Counted from the stretch's first letter, positions 35,914 to 47,271 are shown. The stretch: DNA of 64,000 nt from Austwickia sp. TVS 96-490-7B (GCF_019331795.1 NZ_JAHPZL010000007.1:152597-216596); one strand, 5' to 3'. Notes: generated from the sequence alone by a model not told the origin. Translations and numbers: made by a program.

Positions 35914-37718
35914 ACCCGTCTACCGCGTGCGCCCGGGTCATCGTGGACGAACTGATCCGGTTGGGCTGCCAGCATGTAGTGCTCTGCCCCGGTTCGAGGT
36001 CGGCGCCGTTGGCTTATGCGCTGGCGGAGGCGGACGCCGCCGGACAATTGACCTTGCACGTGCGCGTCGACGAACGCAGTGCTGCCTATCTGGCGTTGGG
36101 ATTGGCGAAAGCGACCCGGATTCCGGCGCCGGTGGTGACCACGTCAGGGACGGCAGTGGCCAACCTGCACCCTGCGGTGTTGGAGGCGGACGCGGCGTCC
36201 GTCCCGCTGATGGTGCTGTCAGCGGATCGACCCCCAGAGCTGCGGGGGACCGGCGCCAACCAGACCACTGATCAGGTGAAAATGTATGGCACCGCGGTGC
36301 GTTGGTCCCATGACTTGGGGGTAGCCGAGTGGCGTGGTGGGCAGCAGGGGGCGTGGCGCACCGCGATTGATCGTGCCTGGGCCGCGTCGACAGGGGCATT
36401 GGGGACCCCACCTGGCCCGGTCCAGGTCAACGTTCCCTTCCGAGACCCGTTAGCGCCAGAGGTGGACGGGCACCGGGTGACCGGTGGGACGGTCTGCGTG
36501 GACTCGGGAGATACCTGGCCGGAACTCCTTGAAGGTCGCGCCGACTCGGGTCCGTGGACCCAGGTCGCCCCGGCGGCTCGGGGGCCCTGGTGGGAGCAAC
36601 AACCGAGGGGGGATGTCGATCCGTTGTCAGACGAACCCCGGACCTTGGTGGTGCTGGGAGATGTGGATTCTCCCGGGGCTGCTCAACAGGTCCTTTCCGG
36701 AGCGCATCAGCTGCACTGGCCAGTGTTAGCCGAACCCTTCGGACGTCGTATCGGTACGACGGCGTTGCCGCATGGCCCGTCTGTGCTGTCGGTGCCAGGG
36801 GTGATGACGTCGTACCGTCCGGATCGGATTCTGGTCGTGGGACGTCCCACGCTGTCCCGACCAGTCGCCGCGCTGCTGCGGACCCCCGGAGTGCGGGTCG
36901 AGTCGGTCAGTGCTGGCCCGCGCTGGGCCGATCCCAGCCATGTGACATCACGGGTGTCGTCGTGGGCGGCGTTGCTCTCGCGAGTACAAGCCGGGATACA
37001 GCACGAACGGACCCTTCAGGATCAAGAATGGTTCCAGGCGTGGCAGCAGGCCGGGGAACGAGTCGCGCAGGTGGTCGCTCCACTTCTGACCGATCCGCAG
37101 TGGTGGCCGTCAGGGCCAGCAATCGCTCACGAGGTGCTGTCGTCGTTGCCCGCTGGATCGACCTTGTTCGTTGGTTCATCGAACTCAGCTCGGGACCTGG
37201 ATGTCGCTCGCTGTGGGGACAACGTGGACGTCTACGCAGGACGGGGTCTAGCCGGGATCGACGGCAATGTTTCCACCGCGATGGGCATGGCCCTGGCCGG
37301 GCAGTCCCCGACGTATGCCCTGGTGGGAGACCTGACTTTTTTCCATGACCTGAATGCCCTCCTCATGGGGCCCCACGAAGTCCACCCGAATCTGACCGTC
37401 GTGGTGGTCGATGACAACGGCGGCGGAATTTTCGGGACCCTGGAGTATGGCGAACCGGTCCGAGCGGGAGCCTTCGAACGAGTGTTCGCCACTCCGGTCG
37501 TCGGTGACCTCGCGGCAGCGGCAGCGGCATATGGCGCCCAAGTCCGGCTGGCCTCGACCAGGGAAGAACTGCGAGCCGCACTGGCTGAGCCACCTCAGGG
37601 GATGACCGTGGTGCGGGTCGCCGTGGACCGGCATGACCCGCTTCGCTCTCCCCGAGCGGTCCGAGAGCGGTTCCGGCTAGCCCTGGAAGAAGGAAACACA
37701 GATGTCAGCTCACGCTAA
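35910..37718 (+). CDS. menD: 2-succinyl-5-enolpyruvyl-6-hydroxy-3-cyclohexene-1-carboxylate synthase MenD
   Basis: A 602-aa thiamine-diphosphate enzyme of menaquinone synthesis; it joins isochorismate and 2-oxoglutarate. The N-terminal half carries HVVLCPGSRSAPLAYAL, VDERSAAYLALG, SGTAVANLHPAVLEAD and LSADRPPELRGTGANQTTDQ; the C-terminal half carries GNVSTAMGMALAG and the diphosphate-binding GDLTFFHDLNALL with DDNGGGIFG. The ATG at 35910 overlaps the preceding stop; the longer open frame is spurious. The last 17 nt overlap the next gene. Confidence 0.97.
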   Translation: MNPSTACARVIVDELIRLGCQHVVLCPGSRSAPLAYALAEADAAGQLTLHVRVDERSAAYLALGLAKATRIPAPVVTTSGTAVANLHPAVLEADAASVPLMVLSADRPPELRGTGANQTTDQVKMYGTAVRWSHDLGVAEWRGGQQGAWRTAIDRAWAASTGALGTPPGPVQVNVPFRDPLAPEVDGHRVTGGTVCVDSGDTWPELLEGRADSGPWTQVAPAARGPWWEQQPRGDVDPLSDEPRTLVVLGDVDSPGAAQQVLSGAHQLHWPVLAEPFGRRIGTTALPHGPSVLSVPGVMTSYRPDRILVVGRPTLSRPVAALLRTPGVRVESVSAGPRWADPSHVTSRVSSWAALLSRVQAGIQHERTLQDQEWFQAWQQAGERVAQVVAPLLTDPQWWPSGPAIAHEVLSSLPAGSTLFVGSSNSARDLDVARCGDNVDVYAGRGLAGIDGNVSTAMGMALAGQSPTYALVGDLTFFHDLNALLMGPHEVHPNLTVVVVDDNGGGIFGTLEYGEPVRAGAFERVFATPVVGDLAAAAAAYGAQVRLASTREELRAALAEPPQGMTVVRVAVDRHDPLRSPRAVRERFRLALEEGNTDVSSR

Positions 37719-38241
37719 CAACGCAGATGCTTCGCCCACGGTCCTGGTGCGTCCGGCCACCGCTACAGAGGTGGCATCGTTGCCGCAGATCGAACAGGAA
37801 GCTGACGAGATCTTCCGCCGGATCGGAATGGGGTTAGTCACTGACCTGCCGGCGTCAGCGCCATCCGACTATGCGGATTCGCTCGCAGCAGGGGGTGTCA
37901 TCATCGCGTTCACCGACCGTACGGTGGGTTTCGTGCGGGTCGATCGCGTCGACGGCGTCCCCCATGTCGAACAGCTCAGCGTCCTGCCAGAATACCGGGG
38001 CTATCGGATCGGTGCAGCGCTGCTTGATGCGGCCGCCCAGTGGGCTAAATCTGACGGAGCAGACCGCATGACGTTGTGTACCTTCCGGGATGTCCCCTGG
38101 AACGGCCCTTACTACGCCCGACTGGGATGGACGCTCCTCCCTGAGCCCGATTACGGTCCCGGTCTGCTGAGATTGCGTCAGAATGAGATCGAGGCAGGGC
38201 TGCACGCCTGGCCCCGCCAGGTCATGACGAGATCGCTCTGA
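37702..38241 (+). CDS. GNAT-family N-acetyltransferase
   Basis: A 179-aa acetyltransferase of unknown substrate. The acetyl-CoA binding motif LPEYRGYRIGAALLDAAAQWA is near residue 93-113, preceded by GFVRVDRVDGVPHVEQLSV, and the final strand has NGPYYARLGWTLLP. It overlaps the 3' end of menD by 17 nt and has AAGGA upstream of its ATG. Convergent with menF, 9 nt apart. Nothing ties it functionally to menaquinone. Confidence 0.88.
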   Translation: MSAHANNADASPTVLVRPATATEVASLPQIEQEADEIFRRIGMGLVTDLPASAPSDYADSLAAGGVIIAFTDRTVGFVRVDRVDGVPHVEQLSVLPEYRGYRIGAALLDAAAQWAKSDGADRMTLCTFRDVPWNGPYYARLGWTLLPEPDYGPGLLRLRQNEIEAGLHAWPRQVMTRSL

Positions 38242-38250
38242 CGAGCGGCA

Positions 38251-39633
38251 TCAATGGACCAACGGCCCCGGGCCTAACGCAGAACGCATCGGAACGAGTT
38301 TGGCGTTACTCTCGGCCAGTTCAGCGGCCGGATCAGAAGCCGCGACGACCCCACACCCGGCAAACAACCGAATCCGCCCGGAACGTTCTGGGTCGATCTC
38401 ACCGCAACGCAGCGCGATGCCCCATTCACCGTCGCCATGAGCGTCAATCCACCCGACCGGACCGGCATACCGGCCACGGTCCATCGACTCCACCTCATCG
38501 ATCAGATCCGCAGCATCCTGCCGAGGGGTGCCGCACACAGCCGCTGACGGGTGCAATGCGGCCGCCAACGCCAGCGAAGTCAATCCGTCGCTCAACCGTC
38601 CGGTGACATCACTGGCCAGATGAAGCACATTCGGTAGTCGCAACACAAACGGGGTCGCCGGAGCATCGACATCACGGCAGTGCGGGGCGAGCGCGTCCGC
38701 GACCGACCGGACGGCGTACGCATGTTCTTCAAGATCCTTGCTGCTGCGGGTCAACGCTGCCGCCGACGCCAAATCGTGGGCTTCGTCCCCGGTACGGCGG
38801 ATCGTCCCAGCCAACACTCGGGAAGTGACCCTCCCTCGATCCAGGCGGCACAACATCTCCGGTGTCGCACCTACCAGAGCATCCACGGCAAAAACCCAGG
38901 TCTTGGCATAGTCGGCAGCCAAACGACGCAACAACCAGCGAGGATCGACGGGGGCATCGCATTCAGCGATCAGGTCACGCGCCAGCACCACCTTGTCCAG
39001 TGCTCCAGCCCGGATATTGTCCACTGCGGTGGCCACCACGGACTGCCATGCCGGGCCGCTCAGAGCGCCGTCAGCGAAAGCGACTTCACCAGGGTCAGTG
39101 GGGTCGCTCACCGCAGCGTTCCCCCCAGGGACGGTCTCTTCCCAAGAACGATGGGCGGCATCGATCTGAGCATCCGCGGTCTGGTCCCGGTCGACCACTG
39201 TCGTCAGCATGGTGTGCCCGTCGTACCTGCTGAGGATGACATGGGGGACCCGCAGCAGGCCGCCCCGGGCGGAGTGCGGGCTGAACGCGAACGAGCCAAA
39301 AGCCATCAACCCGCCCCGGGCATCAAACGGCAGATCACATCGATCTTGACGAGCCGAATCGACCACTTCCCGCCACCAGCTTTGGGCGGCATCAAACCGG
39401 TCAGTACCGCTGGTCTGCACCTCAGCAGCACACCCCCACCCGAGATGCCCCCGCCCATCTCGTACCCATGAGTCCAAAGATTGCGCGGGCCACCCTCGGG
39501 GGAGTAACCCCAACAGATGTCCGGGAGCATCCCACGGGCGGGTACGAACGTCGAGTCGCGGTGTGCGCGAAACGGACCGCCCGTCGACGCTGGTCGACGG
39601 CGTGTCATCGGAGAAGGGGCAGTTGGCGCGCAT
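38251..39633 (-). CDS. menF: Isochorismate synthase MenF
   Basis: A 460-aa chorismate-binding enzyme that converts chorismate to isochorismate, the first committed step of menaquinone synthesis. The C-terminal half has [70 protein letters not shown] and the active-site run [21 protein letters not shown]. No isochorismatase or pyruvate-lyase features are visible, so it fits MenF rather than a salicylate synthase. It ends 9 nt from the convergent GNAT gene and diverges from menG. A TACGCT hexamer (minus strand, 39643-39648) lies 9 nt before the ATG. Confidence 0.92.
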   Translation of the reverse strand: MRANCPFSDDTPSTSVDGRSVSRTPRLDVRTRPWDAPGHLLGLLPRGWPAQSLDSWVRDGRGHLGWGCAAEVQTSGTDRFDAAQSWWREVVDSARQDRCDLPFDARGGLMAFGSFAFSPHSARGGLLRVPHVILSRYDGHTMLTTVVDRDQTADAQIDAAHRSWEETVPGGNAAVSDPTDPGEVAFADGALSGPAWQSVVATAVDNIRAGALDKVVLARDLIAECDAPVDPRWLLRRLAADYAKTWVFAVDALVGATPEMLCRLDRGRVTSRVLAGTIRRTGDEAHDLASAAALTRSSKDLEEHAYAVRSVADALAPHCRDVDAPATPFVLRLPNVLHLASDVTGRLSDGLTSLALAAALHPSAAVCGTPRQDAADLIDEVESMDRGRYAGPVGWIDAHGDGEWGIALRCGEIDPERSGRIRLFAGCGVVAASDPAAELAESNAKLVPMRSALGPGPLVH

Positions 39634-39746
39634 GTCGCGCCAAGCGTACGACCTTCACCGGGAGGATGCCCGATCGTCGCCGCCCAGGACGTGCCTCAGA
39701 GACCATCGACAAGCGAACACCGCTGGAGTTCTGCGAGGATGAGGCC

Positions 39747-40439
39747 GTGAACCGCGCCAGCCTCGACAAGGACCCAGCGGACGTCGCTTCGATGTTCGAT
39801 CAGGTCGCTTCGACGTACGACATGATGAACAGCCTGATGACCGCCTCAATCGACCGTCGGTGGCGGGCGGCGATGCGCCGGGCTGTCGGGGCGCAACAAG
39901 GGGACATGGTCCTCGACATCGCCGCAGGCACCGGAGTGTCCTCAGCGGCTTTCCAGGACGCGGGAGTGCGGGTCGTCCCCGCGGACTTCTCGCTGGGCAT
40001 GCTCAAACAGGGTCGACAGGATCGACCTCACCTTCCCTTTGTGGCCGCCGACGCCACGAGGTTGCCCTTCGCCGACGGTGCCTTCGACGCGGTCACCATC
40101 TCGTACGGGCTCCGCAATGTCCGCGACTATCCAGCGGCGCTACGAGAGTTCGCTCGGGTCACCAAGCCCGGAGGCCGCCTCGTCGTCAACGAGTTCTCCC
40201 GCCCCACCCAGCCCCTATTTGGTCGGATCTACCTCGAATACCTCATGGAGGCGATCCCTACGCTGGGGCGGATGTTTTCCGCTAATCCCGAATCCTATGA
40301 GTATCTAGCCGAGTCCATTCGGGCCTGGGTGGATCAGAAGACACTCGCAGAAGCGATCCAGGATGCGGGCTGGGCAGACGTGGAATGGCGCAATCTCACT
40401 GGCGGGATCGTGGCGCTACATCGGGCCAGACGTCCCTAG
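39747..40439 (+). CDS. menG: Demethylmenaquinone methyltransferase MenG/UbiE
   Basis: A 230-aa S-adenosylmethionine-dependent methyltransferase for the last ring-methylation of menaquinone. [19 protein letters not shown] at the start, [17 protein letters not shown] as the SAM-binding glycine motif, [24 protein letters not shown], and [19 protein letters not shown] are all UbiE/MenG signatures. GTG at 39747, with GAGG upstream, gives the standard length; the open frame extends upstream across menF and is not coding there. Confidence 0.95.
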   Translation: MNRASLDKDPADVASMFDQVASTYDMMNSLMTASIDRRWRAAMRRAVGAQQGDMVLDIAAGTGVSSAAFQDAGVRVVPADFSLGMLKQGRQDRPHLPFVAADATRLPFADGAFDAVTISYGLRNVRDYPAALREFARVTKPGGRLVVNEFSRPTQPLFGRIYLEYLMEAIPTLGRMFSANPESYEYLAESIRAWVDQKTLAEAIQDAGWADVEWRNLTGGIVALHRARRP

Positions 40440-40440
40440 A

Positions 40441-40477
40441 CATCGCAGGTCCCTGTGCGATGGACCTCACGGAGGTC
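40441..40477 (+). terminator. Two consecutive hairpins after menG
   Basis: CATCGCA/TGCGATG (40441-40462, 8-nt loop) is directly followed by GACCT-CACGG-AGGTC (40463-40477). A TAAGGT hexamer at 40481-40486 may be the -10 of the next gene. No T-tract immediately follows, so termination strength is uncertain. Confidence 0.45.
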
Positions 40478-40648
40478 GGGTAAGGTCAAGACGTTTTGGG
40501 CTCTCCCACGCCACCGATCACCGCGCACCGGACCTGTGCTGTCGTCCTCGACGTCGTACGGGGACCGGCGCTGCCGGTGTGACCCCGTAGGAACGTCTCA
40601 AACACCCGCGTGACCCCCATCCACCTCTCGATCACCGAAAAGGACGCC

Positions 40649-42013
40649 GTGACGCACCCTGCTCAGTCGCCGGTCAACTCGGTTGCAGGCTCTTCCGAGC
40701 GCGCCGATGTCATCGTGGTCGGTGCCGGTCCGGGGGGATCGGCTACCGCGGCTTACCTGGCCATGGCCGGGTTGGACGTGTTGCTGCTAGAAAAGTCCCG
40801 GTTTCCCCGGGACAAGATCTGCGGTGACGGCTTAACTCCTCGCGCTGTGCGCGAACTCGCCCAGTTGGGTGTGTCCACCCGCGAGGAAGACGGGTGGATC
40901 CGCAACAAGGGGCTGCGGATCGTCGGTGGAGGGCGCCGTTTCCAATTGGACTGGCCTGAGACTGACCACTTCCCGCCGTACGGCATGGTCCGTAAACGCG
41001 CCGAACTCGACGAGATCCTCGCCCGGCATGCCGCGACCAAGGGCGCACGGGTGTTGGAGGGGGTCAACGTCACCGGTGCGATCCGGGATGAACGCACTGG
41101 TCGGGTCGTCGGCGTCGAGGCGAAGATCATGGGGCCGGACGGCCGGGCGACGGGCCGGACGCGCACTTTCCGGGCGCCGGTCGTGGTCGCTGCGGACGGT
41201 GTCTCCTCGCGTCTGTCGACGTCGGTGGGTCGGGAGAAGCGAGACGACCGACCCATGGGCGTGGCGGTACGCACCTACTACTCTTCTCCGGTGCGCAGCC
41301 AGGACGACTACATGGAGTCGTGGCTGGAATTGTGGGTTCCCGAGGACCCGCACGCTGATCCAGCGAGCTTGGCGGACCCTTCTACGAAAAAAATCTTGTT
41401 GCCCGGATACGGCTGGTTGTTCGCGTGCGGTGACGGTACGACGAACGTGGGCTTGGGGATGCTCGATACCTCACCGGCCTTCGGGAAGGTCGATTACAAG
41501 GACGTCATGCGCCGCTGGGTGGCGACCTTGCCGGCGGAATGGACGTTGAACACGGAGACCATGACGGCGCCGATCCGAGGCGCTGCGTTGCCGATGGCCT
41601 TTAACCGGCAGCCGTTGTATGCCGACGGATTGTTGCTGGTCGGGGACGCTGGCGGCATGGTCAACCCGTTTAACGGAGAGGGCATCGATTACGCGATGGA
41701 GTCGGGTCGCACGGCCGCAGAAATCATCGTGCAGGCCATGGCTCGCGGTGACGATGCGGGCCGAGAGCGGGTGCTTCAGTCGTACAACACGGTGATGAAG
41801 GAACACCTAGGTGGGTATTACACCCTAGGGCGGGCATTTGCCACGTTGATCGGTAAACCGGAGGTGATGCGTCTGTGTGTCAAGTACGGTCTGCCCGTGA
41901 CTCCACTGATGCGGTTGCTGCTGAAGACCATGGCCAATCTGGCGCAACCTCACGGCGGCGGTCTCGACGATCGCGTGATCACCGCGTTGACGCGGATCGC
42001 ACCTTCGGCATGA
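40649..42013 (+). CDS. menJ: Menaquinone reductase MenJ-like (geranylgeranyl reductase family)
   Basis: A 454-aa FAD-dependent protein. Rossmann motif VIVVGAGPGGSATAAYL near 20, then PRDKICGDGLTPRAV near 52, FAD-contact VVAADGVSSRLS near 178 and the C-terminal GDAGGMVNPFNGEGIDYAMESGR near 333. In mycobacteria the MenJ orthologue reduces one isoprene unit of menaquinone. The context (menG upstream, complex I downstream) supports a quinone substrate over archaeal-type lipid or chlorophyll substrates. GTG at 40649 with AAAGGA upstream is preferred to the GTG at 40610. Confidence 0.88.
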   Translation: MTHPAQSPVNSVAGSSERADVIVVGAGPGGSATAAYLAMAGLDVLLLEKSRFPRDKICGDGLTPRAVRELAQLGVSTREEDGWIRNKGLRIVGGGRRFQLDWPETDHFPPYGMVRKRAELDEILARHAATKGARVLEGVNVTGAIRDERTGRVVGVEAKIMGPDGRATGRTRTFRAPVVVAADGVSSRLSTSVGREKRDDRPMGVAVRTYYSSPVRSQDDYMESWLELWVPEDPHADPASLADPSTKKILLPGYGWLFACGDGTTNVGLGMLDTSPAFGKVDYKDVMRRWVATLPAEWTLNTETMTAPIRGAALPMAFNRQPLYADGLLLVGDAGGMVNPFNGEGIDYAMESGRTAAEIIVQAMARGDDAGRERVLQSYNTVMKEHLGGYYTLGRAFATLIGKPEVMRLCVKYGLPVTPLMRLLLKTMANLAQPHGGGLDDRVITALTRIAPSA

Positions 42014-42156
42014 GCACTCATGAAATTCATTAGGATAAAGCGGGCGACTCTTCCGGTGCTGCTGAGCCCCAGGGGGATCCCCGACCGAGAGACTGTGACG
42101 ATGTCGCTGATGACGCCACGTAGCCACACGATTCACCGAAAGGGGAGCGCGTCGAG

Positions 42157-42519
42157 ATGACCAGCCCCTACCTACCGATCCTGTTCTTCCTCGCGTGTGG
42201 CATCGGGTTCGCCGCCGCGTCGGTGTTGCTCTTCGACTACGTCGGGCCACGCCGCTACAACAAGGTGAAGCTTGATGCCTATGAGTGTGGCATCCAGCCG
42301 TCACCGCAGGCCGATGCCGGTGGTCGTGTTCCGGTGAAGTACTACACGACAGCGATGCTCTTCATCATCTTCGACGTGGAGTCGGTCTTCCTGTTTCCGT
42401 TCGCGGTCACCTTTGACCGGTTGGGGTTGTTTGCCCTGGTGGAGATGGTGTTGTTTGTGCTGACGGTGTTCATCGCCTACGCCTATGTCTGGCGCCGTGG
42501 CGGATTGGAGTGGGACTGA
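42157..42519 (+). CDS. nuoA: NADH-quinone oxidoreductase subunit A
   Basis: A 120-aa, three-helix membrane subunit of complex [16 protein letters not shown] near residue 35 holds the conserved Cys loop that lines the quinone channel, and [21 protein letters not shown] the conserved acidic helix. ATG with AAAGGGGAG upstream. It heads the operon; a TAGGAT hexamer near 42032 is the only -10-like sequence seen in the 143-nt upstream gap. Confidence 0.97.
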   Translation: MTSPYLPILFFLACGIGFAAASVLLFDYVGPRRYNKVKLDAYECGIQPSPQADAGGRVPVKYYTTAMLFIIFDVESVFLFPFAVTFDRLGLFALVEMVLFVLTVFIAYAYVWRRGGLEWD

Positions 42520-42520
42520 C

Positions 42521-43078
42521 ATGGTCAATCAGGAGAAGTACCCTTCAGGGGTTTACACGACCAAGATCAGCGAGGCCATCGGCTTCCTGTTGAAGACCTC
42601 GATCTGGCCAGCAACATTCGGTCTGGCTTGTTGCGCTATCGAGATGATGGCTTCAGGGACGCCCGACTATGACATTGCGCGTTTCGGTTCGGAGCGTTTT
42701 GCCGCGACCCCTCGTCAGGCCGACTGCATGATCGTGGCAGGTCGGGTGAGCCAGAAGTTCGCACCGGTCGTGCGTCAGGTCTACGACCAGATGGCTGAGC
42801 CGAAGTGGGTGATCTCCATGGGAGTGTGCGCCAGCTCCGGTGGGATGTTCAACAACTACGCCATTGTGCAGGGCGTCGATCACATCGTCCCGGTGGATGT
42901 GTATTTGCCAGGGTGTCCGCCTCGACCGGAAATGCTGCTGAACGCGCTCATCACGTTGCACGAGCAGATGATGAACACGCCGTACACCCCGGGCAAGCGC
43001 AAGGAATGGACCCGCGCCGCCGAAGAGGCTGCGTTGACGGCCACTCCGTTGATTGAGCAGAAGGGTCTGCTGGCATGA
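42521..43078 (+). CDS. nuoB: NADH-quinone oxidoreductase subunit B
   Basis: A 185-aa subunit carrying the terminal [4Fe-4S] cluster N2 next to the quinone site. [11 protein letters not shown] with tandem cysteines, [19 protein letters not shown] and [13 protein letters not shown] supply the four ligands. ATG 42521 directly follows the nuoA stop; the longer open frame overlaps nuoA. The stop overlaps nuoC by four bases. Confidence 0.98.
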   Translation: MVNQEKYPSGVYTTKISEAIGFLLKTSIWPATFGLACCAIEMMASGTPDYDIARFGSERFAATPRQADCMIVAGRVSQKFAPVVRQVYDQMAEPKWVISMGVCASSGGMFNNYAIVQGVDHIVPVDVYLPGCPPRPEMLLNALITLHEQMMNTPYTPGKRKEWTRAAEEAALTATPLIEQKGLLA

Positions 43079-43788
43079 GTGACCACGACAGCGCGGGGCT
43101 ACCGACACCGGCGAGCGATACCCCGGAGGTGCGGGGCGAACGCCGCGGAATGTTCGGGGCGACTAAAGGCGCCGACACCACGGGGTATGGCGGCCTGGTA
43201 GCGCCGATTCTGTTTCCTGCCGAGGCGCAACGCCCGTACGGGAACGGGTTTGATGAGGTCGCAGATGCGCTGACTGAGGCCCTGGACGCGGTGGGCACGC
43301 TGTCCTACCAGGACGCCATCGAAAAAGTTGTCGTCGATCGTGGCGAGATGACCATCTTCGTGCGCCGTGAGCACTTGCCCACGGTGGTGCAGGTGCTGCG
43401 CGATGACCCGGATCTGCGGTTTGAAATGTGTTCCGGGGTGTCGGGCGTCCACTATCCTGCGGATGCCGGTCGTGAGTTGCACGCGGTCTACCACTTCCTG
43501 TCGATCACCCACGGCAGTCGTCGGGTGCGGATTGAGGTCACCTGTCCTGACGCGGATCCACATATCCCCAGCATTGTGGAGACCTACCCGTCGGTGACCT
43601 GGCATGAGCGAGAGACCTGGGATTTCTTTGGGATCGTTTTTGACGGTCATCCGGCTCTGACCAGGATCATCATGCCTGATGACTGGCCCGGCCACCCTCA
43701 ACGCAAGGACTACCCTTTGGGCGGCATCCCTGTGGAGTTCAAGGGCGCCACCACGCCCGCCCCCGATCAGCGGAGGTCGTACAACTGA
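43075..43788 (+). CDS. nuoC: NADH-quinone oxidoreductase subunit C
   Basis: A 237-aa hydrophilic 30-kDa subunit of the connecting arm. An N-terminal extension of ~40 residues has no clear function. The conserved C-terminal signature is present: [20 protein letters not shown] followed by [21 protein letters not shown]. It is separate from nuoD here, not fused. Overlaps both neighbours (ATGA with nuoB, TGATG with nuoD). Confidence 0.97.
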   Translation: MSDHDSAGLPTPASDTPEVRGERRGMFGATKGADTTGYGGLVAPILFPAEAQRPYGNGFDEVADALTEALDAVGTLSYQDAIEKVVVDRGEMTIFVRREHLPTVVQVLRDDPDLRFEMCSGVSGVHYPADAGRELHAVYHFLSITHGSRRVRIEVTCPDADPHIPSIVETYPSVTWHERETWDFFGIVFDGHPALTRIIMPDDWPGHPQRKDYPLGGIPVEFKGATTPAPDQRRSYN

Positions 43789-45143
43789 TGTCCACCTCGA
43801 GTGAGCAGGTCCGGGCGACCGAGGGCGCCGGGACTGAGGAAACCCCCCGGGACTTCTTCGTCCAGGCTGAGGGCGGTGACTGGGATGCGATCACCCGTGA
43901 GGCGATTGAGCATTCCGATGAACGCATTGTCGTCAACATGGGTCCGCAGCACCCGTCCACGCACGGAGTGTTGCGGCTGATCTTGGAGCTGGACGGTGAG
44001 ACGGTCACCGAGGCTCGGGTGGGTATCGGTTATCTGCACACCGGTATCGAAAAGACCATGGAGCATCGCACATTCACCCAGGGGGTGACTTTGTGCACCC
44101 GGATGGATTATCTGACGCCGATGTTCCAGGAGACCGCGTACTGCCTGGCGGTAGAGCGGTTATTGGGCATTGAGGACCAGATCCCGGAGCGGGCGACGCT
44201 CATCCGAGTGCTGATGATGGAATGCACTCGTATCTCCAGCCATTTGGTGTGTCTGGGCACCGGTGGAATGGAGTTGGGGGCGACCACCGTCATGACCATC
44301 GGTTTCCGTGAGCGGGAGCGACTGTTCCGGCTGATTGAGGCGACTACCGGTCTGCGGATGAACAACGGCTATATCCGCCCCGGTGGAGTGTCCAACGATC
44401 TACCGAGTAACTGGAAAGCGATCATCGACCAAGAGTGGCCGCTGCTGCGCCAGGGAGTCACCGAGCTCGAAGCGCTCTGCTTGGAAAACCCGATCTTGCG
44501 TGGCCGGATGTGTGACGTGGGTTATCTGGATCTGACCGGGTGCATGGCGTTGGGCGTGACGGGCCCGATCCTGAAAGCCGCTGGGATGCCGTATGACCTG
44601 CGAAAAGCAGCGCCGTACTGCGGATATGAGACCTACGACTTTGAAGTTCCCACCTGGGATTCGGCTGACGCCTATGGCCGGTTGCGGGTGCGCTTCCGGG
44701 AGATTTGGGAGTCGCTGAAGATCATCGACCAGGTCGTGGAGCGGTTGCAGGCCTGTGAGGGTGAACCGGTGATGGTGGCCGACAAGAAAATTGCCTGGCC
44801 TGCGCAACTGGCTGTCGGTCCGGATGGCCAAGGCAACAGCTTGGAGCACATCAAAGAGATCATGGGGACTTCCATGGAGTCCTTGATTCATCACTTCAAA
44901 CTGGTCACCGAGGGTTTCCGGGTGCCAGCCGGGCAGGCGTACATCGCGGTGGAGTCGCCGAAGGGCGAACTGGGCTGCCACCTGGTCTCTGACGGAGGGA
45001 CGCGCCCGTACCGGGCCCATTTCCGGGATCCGGCCTTCAACAACCTGCAGGCGGTAGCGGCCATGGTCGAGGGCGGCGCCGTCGCCGACACCGTTGTTGC
45101 TGTTGCTTCGATCGACCCTGTCCTGGGAGGTGTGGACCGCTGA
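43788..45143 (+). CDS. nuoD: NADH-quinone oxidoreductase subunit D
   Basis: A 451-aa 49-kDa subunit that forms the quinone-binding pocket with Nuo[24 protein letters not shown] near residue 45 includes the quinone-pocket His. [18 protein letters not shown] and the C-terminal [15 protein letters not shown] and DPVLGGVDR are diagnostic. A ~45-residue acidic N-terminal extension precedes the core. Contains a TTA leucine codon, so UUA decoding is needed even in a core gene. Confidence 0.98.
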   Translation: MSTSSEQVRATEGAGTEETPRDFFVQAEGGDWDAITREAIEHSDERIVVNMGPQHPSTHGVLRLILELDGETVTEARVGIGYLHTGIEKTMEHRTFTQGVTLCTRMDYLTPMFQETAYCLAVERLLGIEDQIPERATLIRVLMMECTRISSHLVCLGTGGMELGATTVMTIGFRERERLFRLIEATTGLRMNNGYIRPGGVSNDLPSNWKAIIDQEWPLLRQGVTELEALCLENPILRGRMCDVGYLDLTGCMALGVTGPILKAAGMPYDLRKAAPYCGYETYDFEVPTWDSADAYGRLRVRFREIWESLKIIDQVVERLQACEGEPVMVADKKIAWPAQLAVGPDGQGNSLEHIKEIMGTSMESLIHHFKLVTEGFRVPAGQAYIAVESPKGELGCHLVSDGGTRPYRAHFRDPAFNNLQAVAAMVEGGAVADTVVAVASIDPVLGGVDR

Positions 45144-45961
45144 TGTCACACGGTGACAAGCCGAATTACGGCTCGCAACCGAATGTCGCGACCGAGCCGT
45201 ACACCGACGAGGTGTTGGCGCAGTTGCGTCAGGACGCAGCTGAGGTGGTCGCGCGTTATCCGCAGAAGCGTTCTGCGTTGCTGCCGCTGCTGCACCTGGT
45301 CCAGAGCGTTGATGGGTACGTCAGCACCCGAGGGATCGACTTTTGCGCGGAGACCGTGGGGTTGACGGCAGCAGAAGTCAGCGGAGTCGCGACCTTCTAC
45401 ACGCAGTACAAGCGCCACCCCAACGGTCGGTACACGGTCGGGGTGTGCACCAACACCCTGTGCGCGATCATGGGGGGCGACGCGATCTGGGATGCGGTCA
45501 GCGACCACCTGGGGATTGGCCATGACGAGACCACCGAAGACGGACTCATCACCCTGGAACGGGTCGAATGCAACGCGGGATGTGACTACGCCCCGGTGGT
45601 GATGACGAACTGGGAGTTCTTCGACAACCAAACTCCGGAATCAGTGATCGCGATGGTCGATGCGATCCGTGCTGGTCAGGACATCGAACCCACCCGAGGC
45701 GCGGCGAAGGTCGCCACCTTCAAAGAAATCAGTCGGGTGCTCGCCGGTTTCCAGGATGGGCGGGCTGCTGAGGGCAACACTGCGGGGGAGGCCACCTTGC
45801 GTGGGTTGCGATACGCCCAGGGTAAAAACTGGTCCTCACCGGCCCCTAGACAGGACACCGGTGGCGAGGCCACCGCTCGGTCCGTGATGGTGACCAGCAC
45901 CGACGCTCCTGGCGGGACCGGCCCGGGAACTTCTGCCGGCGCTGACGGAAAGGCCTTGTGA
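45143..45961 (+). CDS. nuoE: NADH-quinone oxidoreductase subunit E
   Basis: A 272-aa thioredoxin-fold subunit with [2Fe-2S] cluster N1a. GVCTNTLCAIMGG supplies two cysteines and VECNAGCDYAPVVMTN the other two. It is about 70 residues longer than typical because of a Gly/Thr-rich C-terminal tail. Starts with an ATG overlapping the nuoD stop by one base. Confidence 0.96.
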   Translation: MSHGDKPNYGSQPNVATEPYTDEVLAQLRQDAAEVVARYPQKRSALLPLLHLVQSVDGYVSTRGIDFCAETVGLTAAEVSGVATFYTQYKRHPNGRYTVGVCTNTLCAIMGGDAIWDAVSDHLGIGHDETTEDGLITLERVECNAGCDYAPVVMTNWEFFDNQTPESVIAMVDAIRAGQDIEPTRGAAKVATFKEISRVLAGFQDGRAAEGNTAGEATLRGLRYAQGKNWSSPAPRQDTGGEATARSVMVTSTDAPGGTGPGTSAGADGKAL

Positions 45962-47271
45962 TGACGCAGCTGACACCGATTCTGTCGCGGTTCTGGGACC
46001 AGCCGCAGTCGTTCACTCTAGCGACCTACGAAAAGTACGACGGCTATCGGGCGTTGCGGCAGGCGATCGCTCATGACCGTGCTGATCTGGTGCAGCAGGC
46101 GAAGGATTCTGGGCTTCGTGGACGAGGCGGGGCGGGCTTCCCCACCGGCATGAAGTGGGGTTTCTTGCCACCGGATGACGGTCAACCCCGGTATCTGGTA
46201 GTGAACGCCGATGAGTCTGAGCCGGGCACCTGCAAAGACGTGCCATTGATGTTCAACGCCCCGCATCTGCTGATCGAGGGCATGATCATCACCAGTTACG
46301 CGATCCGCTGCAATCACGCCTTCATTTATCTGCGGGGCGAGGTCGTCCACGTGTACCGCCGGTTGATGAATGCGGTCGCTGAGGCCTATGCCGCTGGGTA
46401 TCTCGGTCAGAACATTTTGGGCAGCGGGTTCGATCTGGACATCACGGTTCATGCTGGTGCGGGTGCGTATATCTGTGGTGAAGAAACAGCGCTCCTTGAC
46501 TCGCTGGAGGGTCGACGTGGACAGCCGCGTTTGAAGCCCCCCTTCCCTGCGGTGGCTGGGTTGTACGCTCGCCCGACCGTGGTCAACAACGTCGAGACCA
46601 TCGCCCAGGTCGCGCCGATCTTCTTGAACGGTTCGGACTGGTTCGCCGGCATGGGGACCGAGAAGTCCAAGGGCATGGGGTTGTTCAGCCTGTCCGGACA
46701 TGTCCGTCGTCCTGGACAATATGAGGCGCCGTACGGCGTGACTATGCGCGAACTGTTGGAGATGGCCGGGGGGATCCGGGAGGGGCACCGGTTGAAGTTC
46801 TGGACCCCTGGGGGCTCCAGCACCCCGCTGTTTACCGAAGAGCAGCTCGACGTCCCGTTGGACTACGAATCGGTGGCCCAAGCGGGATCCATGCTGGGCA
46901 CCCGTGCCTTGCAGGTCTTCGACGAAACGGTCTCAGTGGTGCGGGCGGTGTCCCGTTGGATTGAGTTCTATGCGCACGAATCGTGCGGCAAATGCACCCC
47001 ATGCCGTGAGGGCAACTGGTGGATGCGTCAGGTGCTTCAACGTCTGGTGGACGGCCACGGCGAAGAAGGTGACGTCGAGAAGCTGCTCGACGTGGCAGGC
47101 CAGATCCTGGGCCGGTCCTTCTGTGCGCTGGGCGATGCTGCCGCCACCCCTGTCCTGTCCGGGATCAAGCATTTCCGCGAGGAGTTCGAGCAGGGCTATC
47201 ACACCCCTGCGCACGTCTTGTTCCCGCCGGAGGCGTCCACCCTGTTCGCGAAGGAGAGCGTGTCCCGATGA
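45961..47271 (+). CDS. nuoF: NADH-quinone oxidoreductase subunit F
   Basis: A 436-aa NADH-binding subunit with FMN and the N3 [4Fe-4S] cluster. [16 protein letters not shown] (NADH loop) near 50, [14 protein letters not shown] (FMN loop) near 80, [19 protein letters not shown] near 165 and the cluster motif [16 protein letters not shown] near 340. Start at ATG 45961, overlapping the nuoE stop; a GTG one codon upstream (45958) is also possible. Confidence 0.98.
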   Translation: MTQLTPILSRFWDQPQSFTLATYEKYDGYRALRQAIAHDRADLVQQAKDSGLRGRGGAGFPTGMKWGFLPPDDGQPRYLVVNADESEPGTCKDVPLMFNAPHLLIEGMIITSYAIRCNHAFIYLRGEVVHVYRRLMNAVAEAYAAGYLGQNILGSGFDLDITVHAGAGAYICGEETALLDSLEGRRGQPRLKPPFPAVAGLYARPTVVNNVETIAQVAPIFLNGSDWFAGMGTEKSKGMGLFSLSGHVRRPGQYEAPYGVTMRELLEMAGGIREGHRLKFWTPGGSSTPLFTEEQLDVPLDYESVAQAGSMLGTRALQVFDETVSVVRAVSRWIEFYAHESCGKCTPCREGNWWMRQVLQRLVDGHGEEGDVEKLLDVAGQILGRSFCALGDAAATPVLSGIKHFREEFEQGYHTPAHVLFPPEASTLFAKESVSR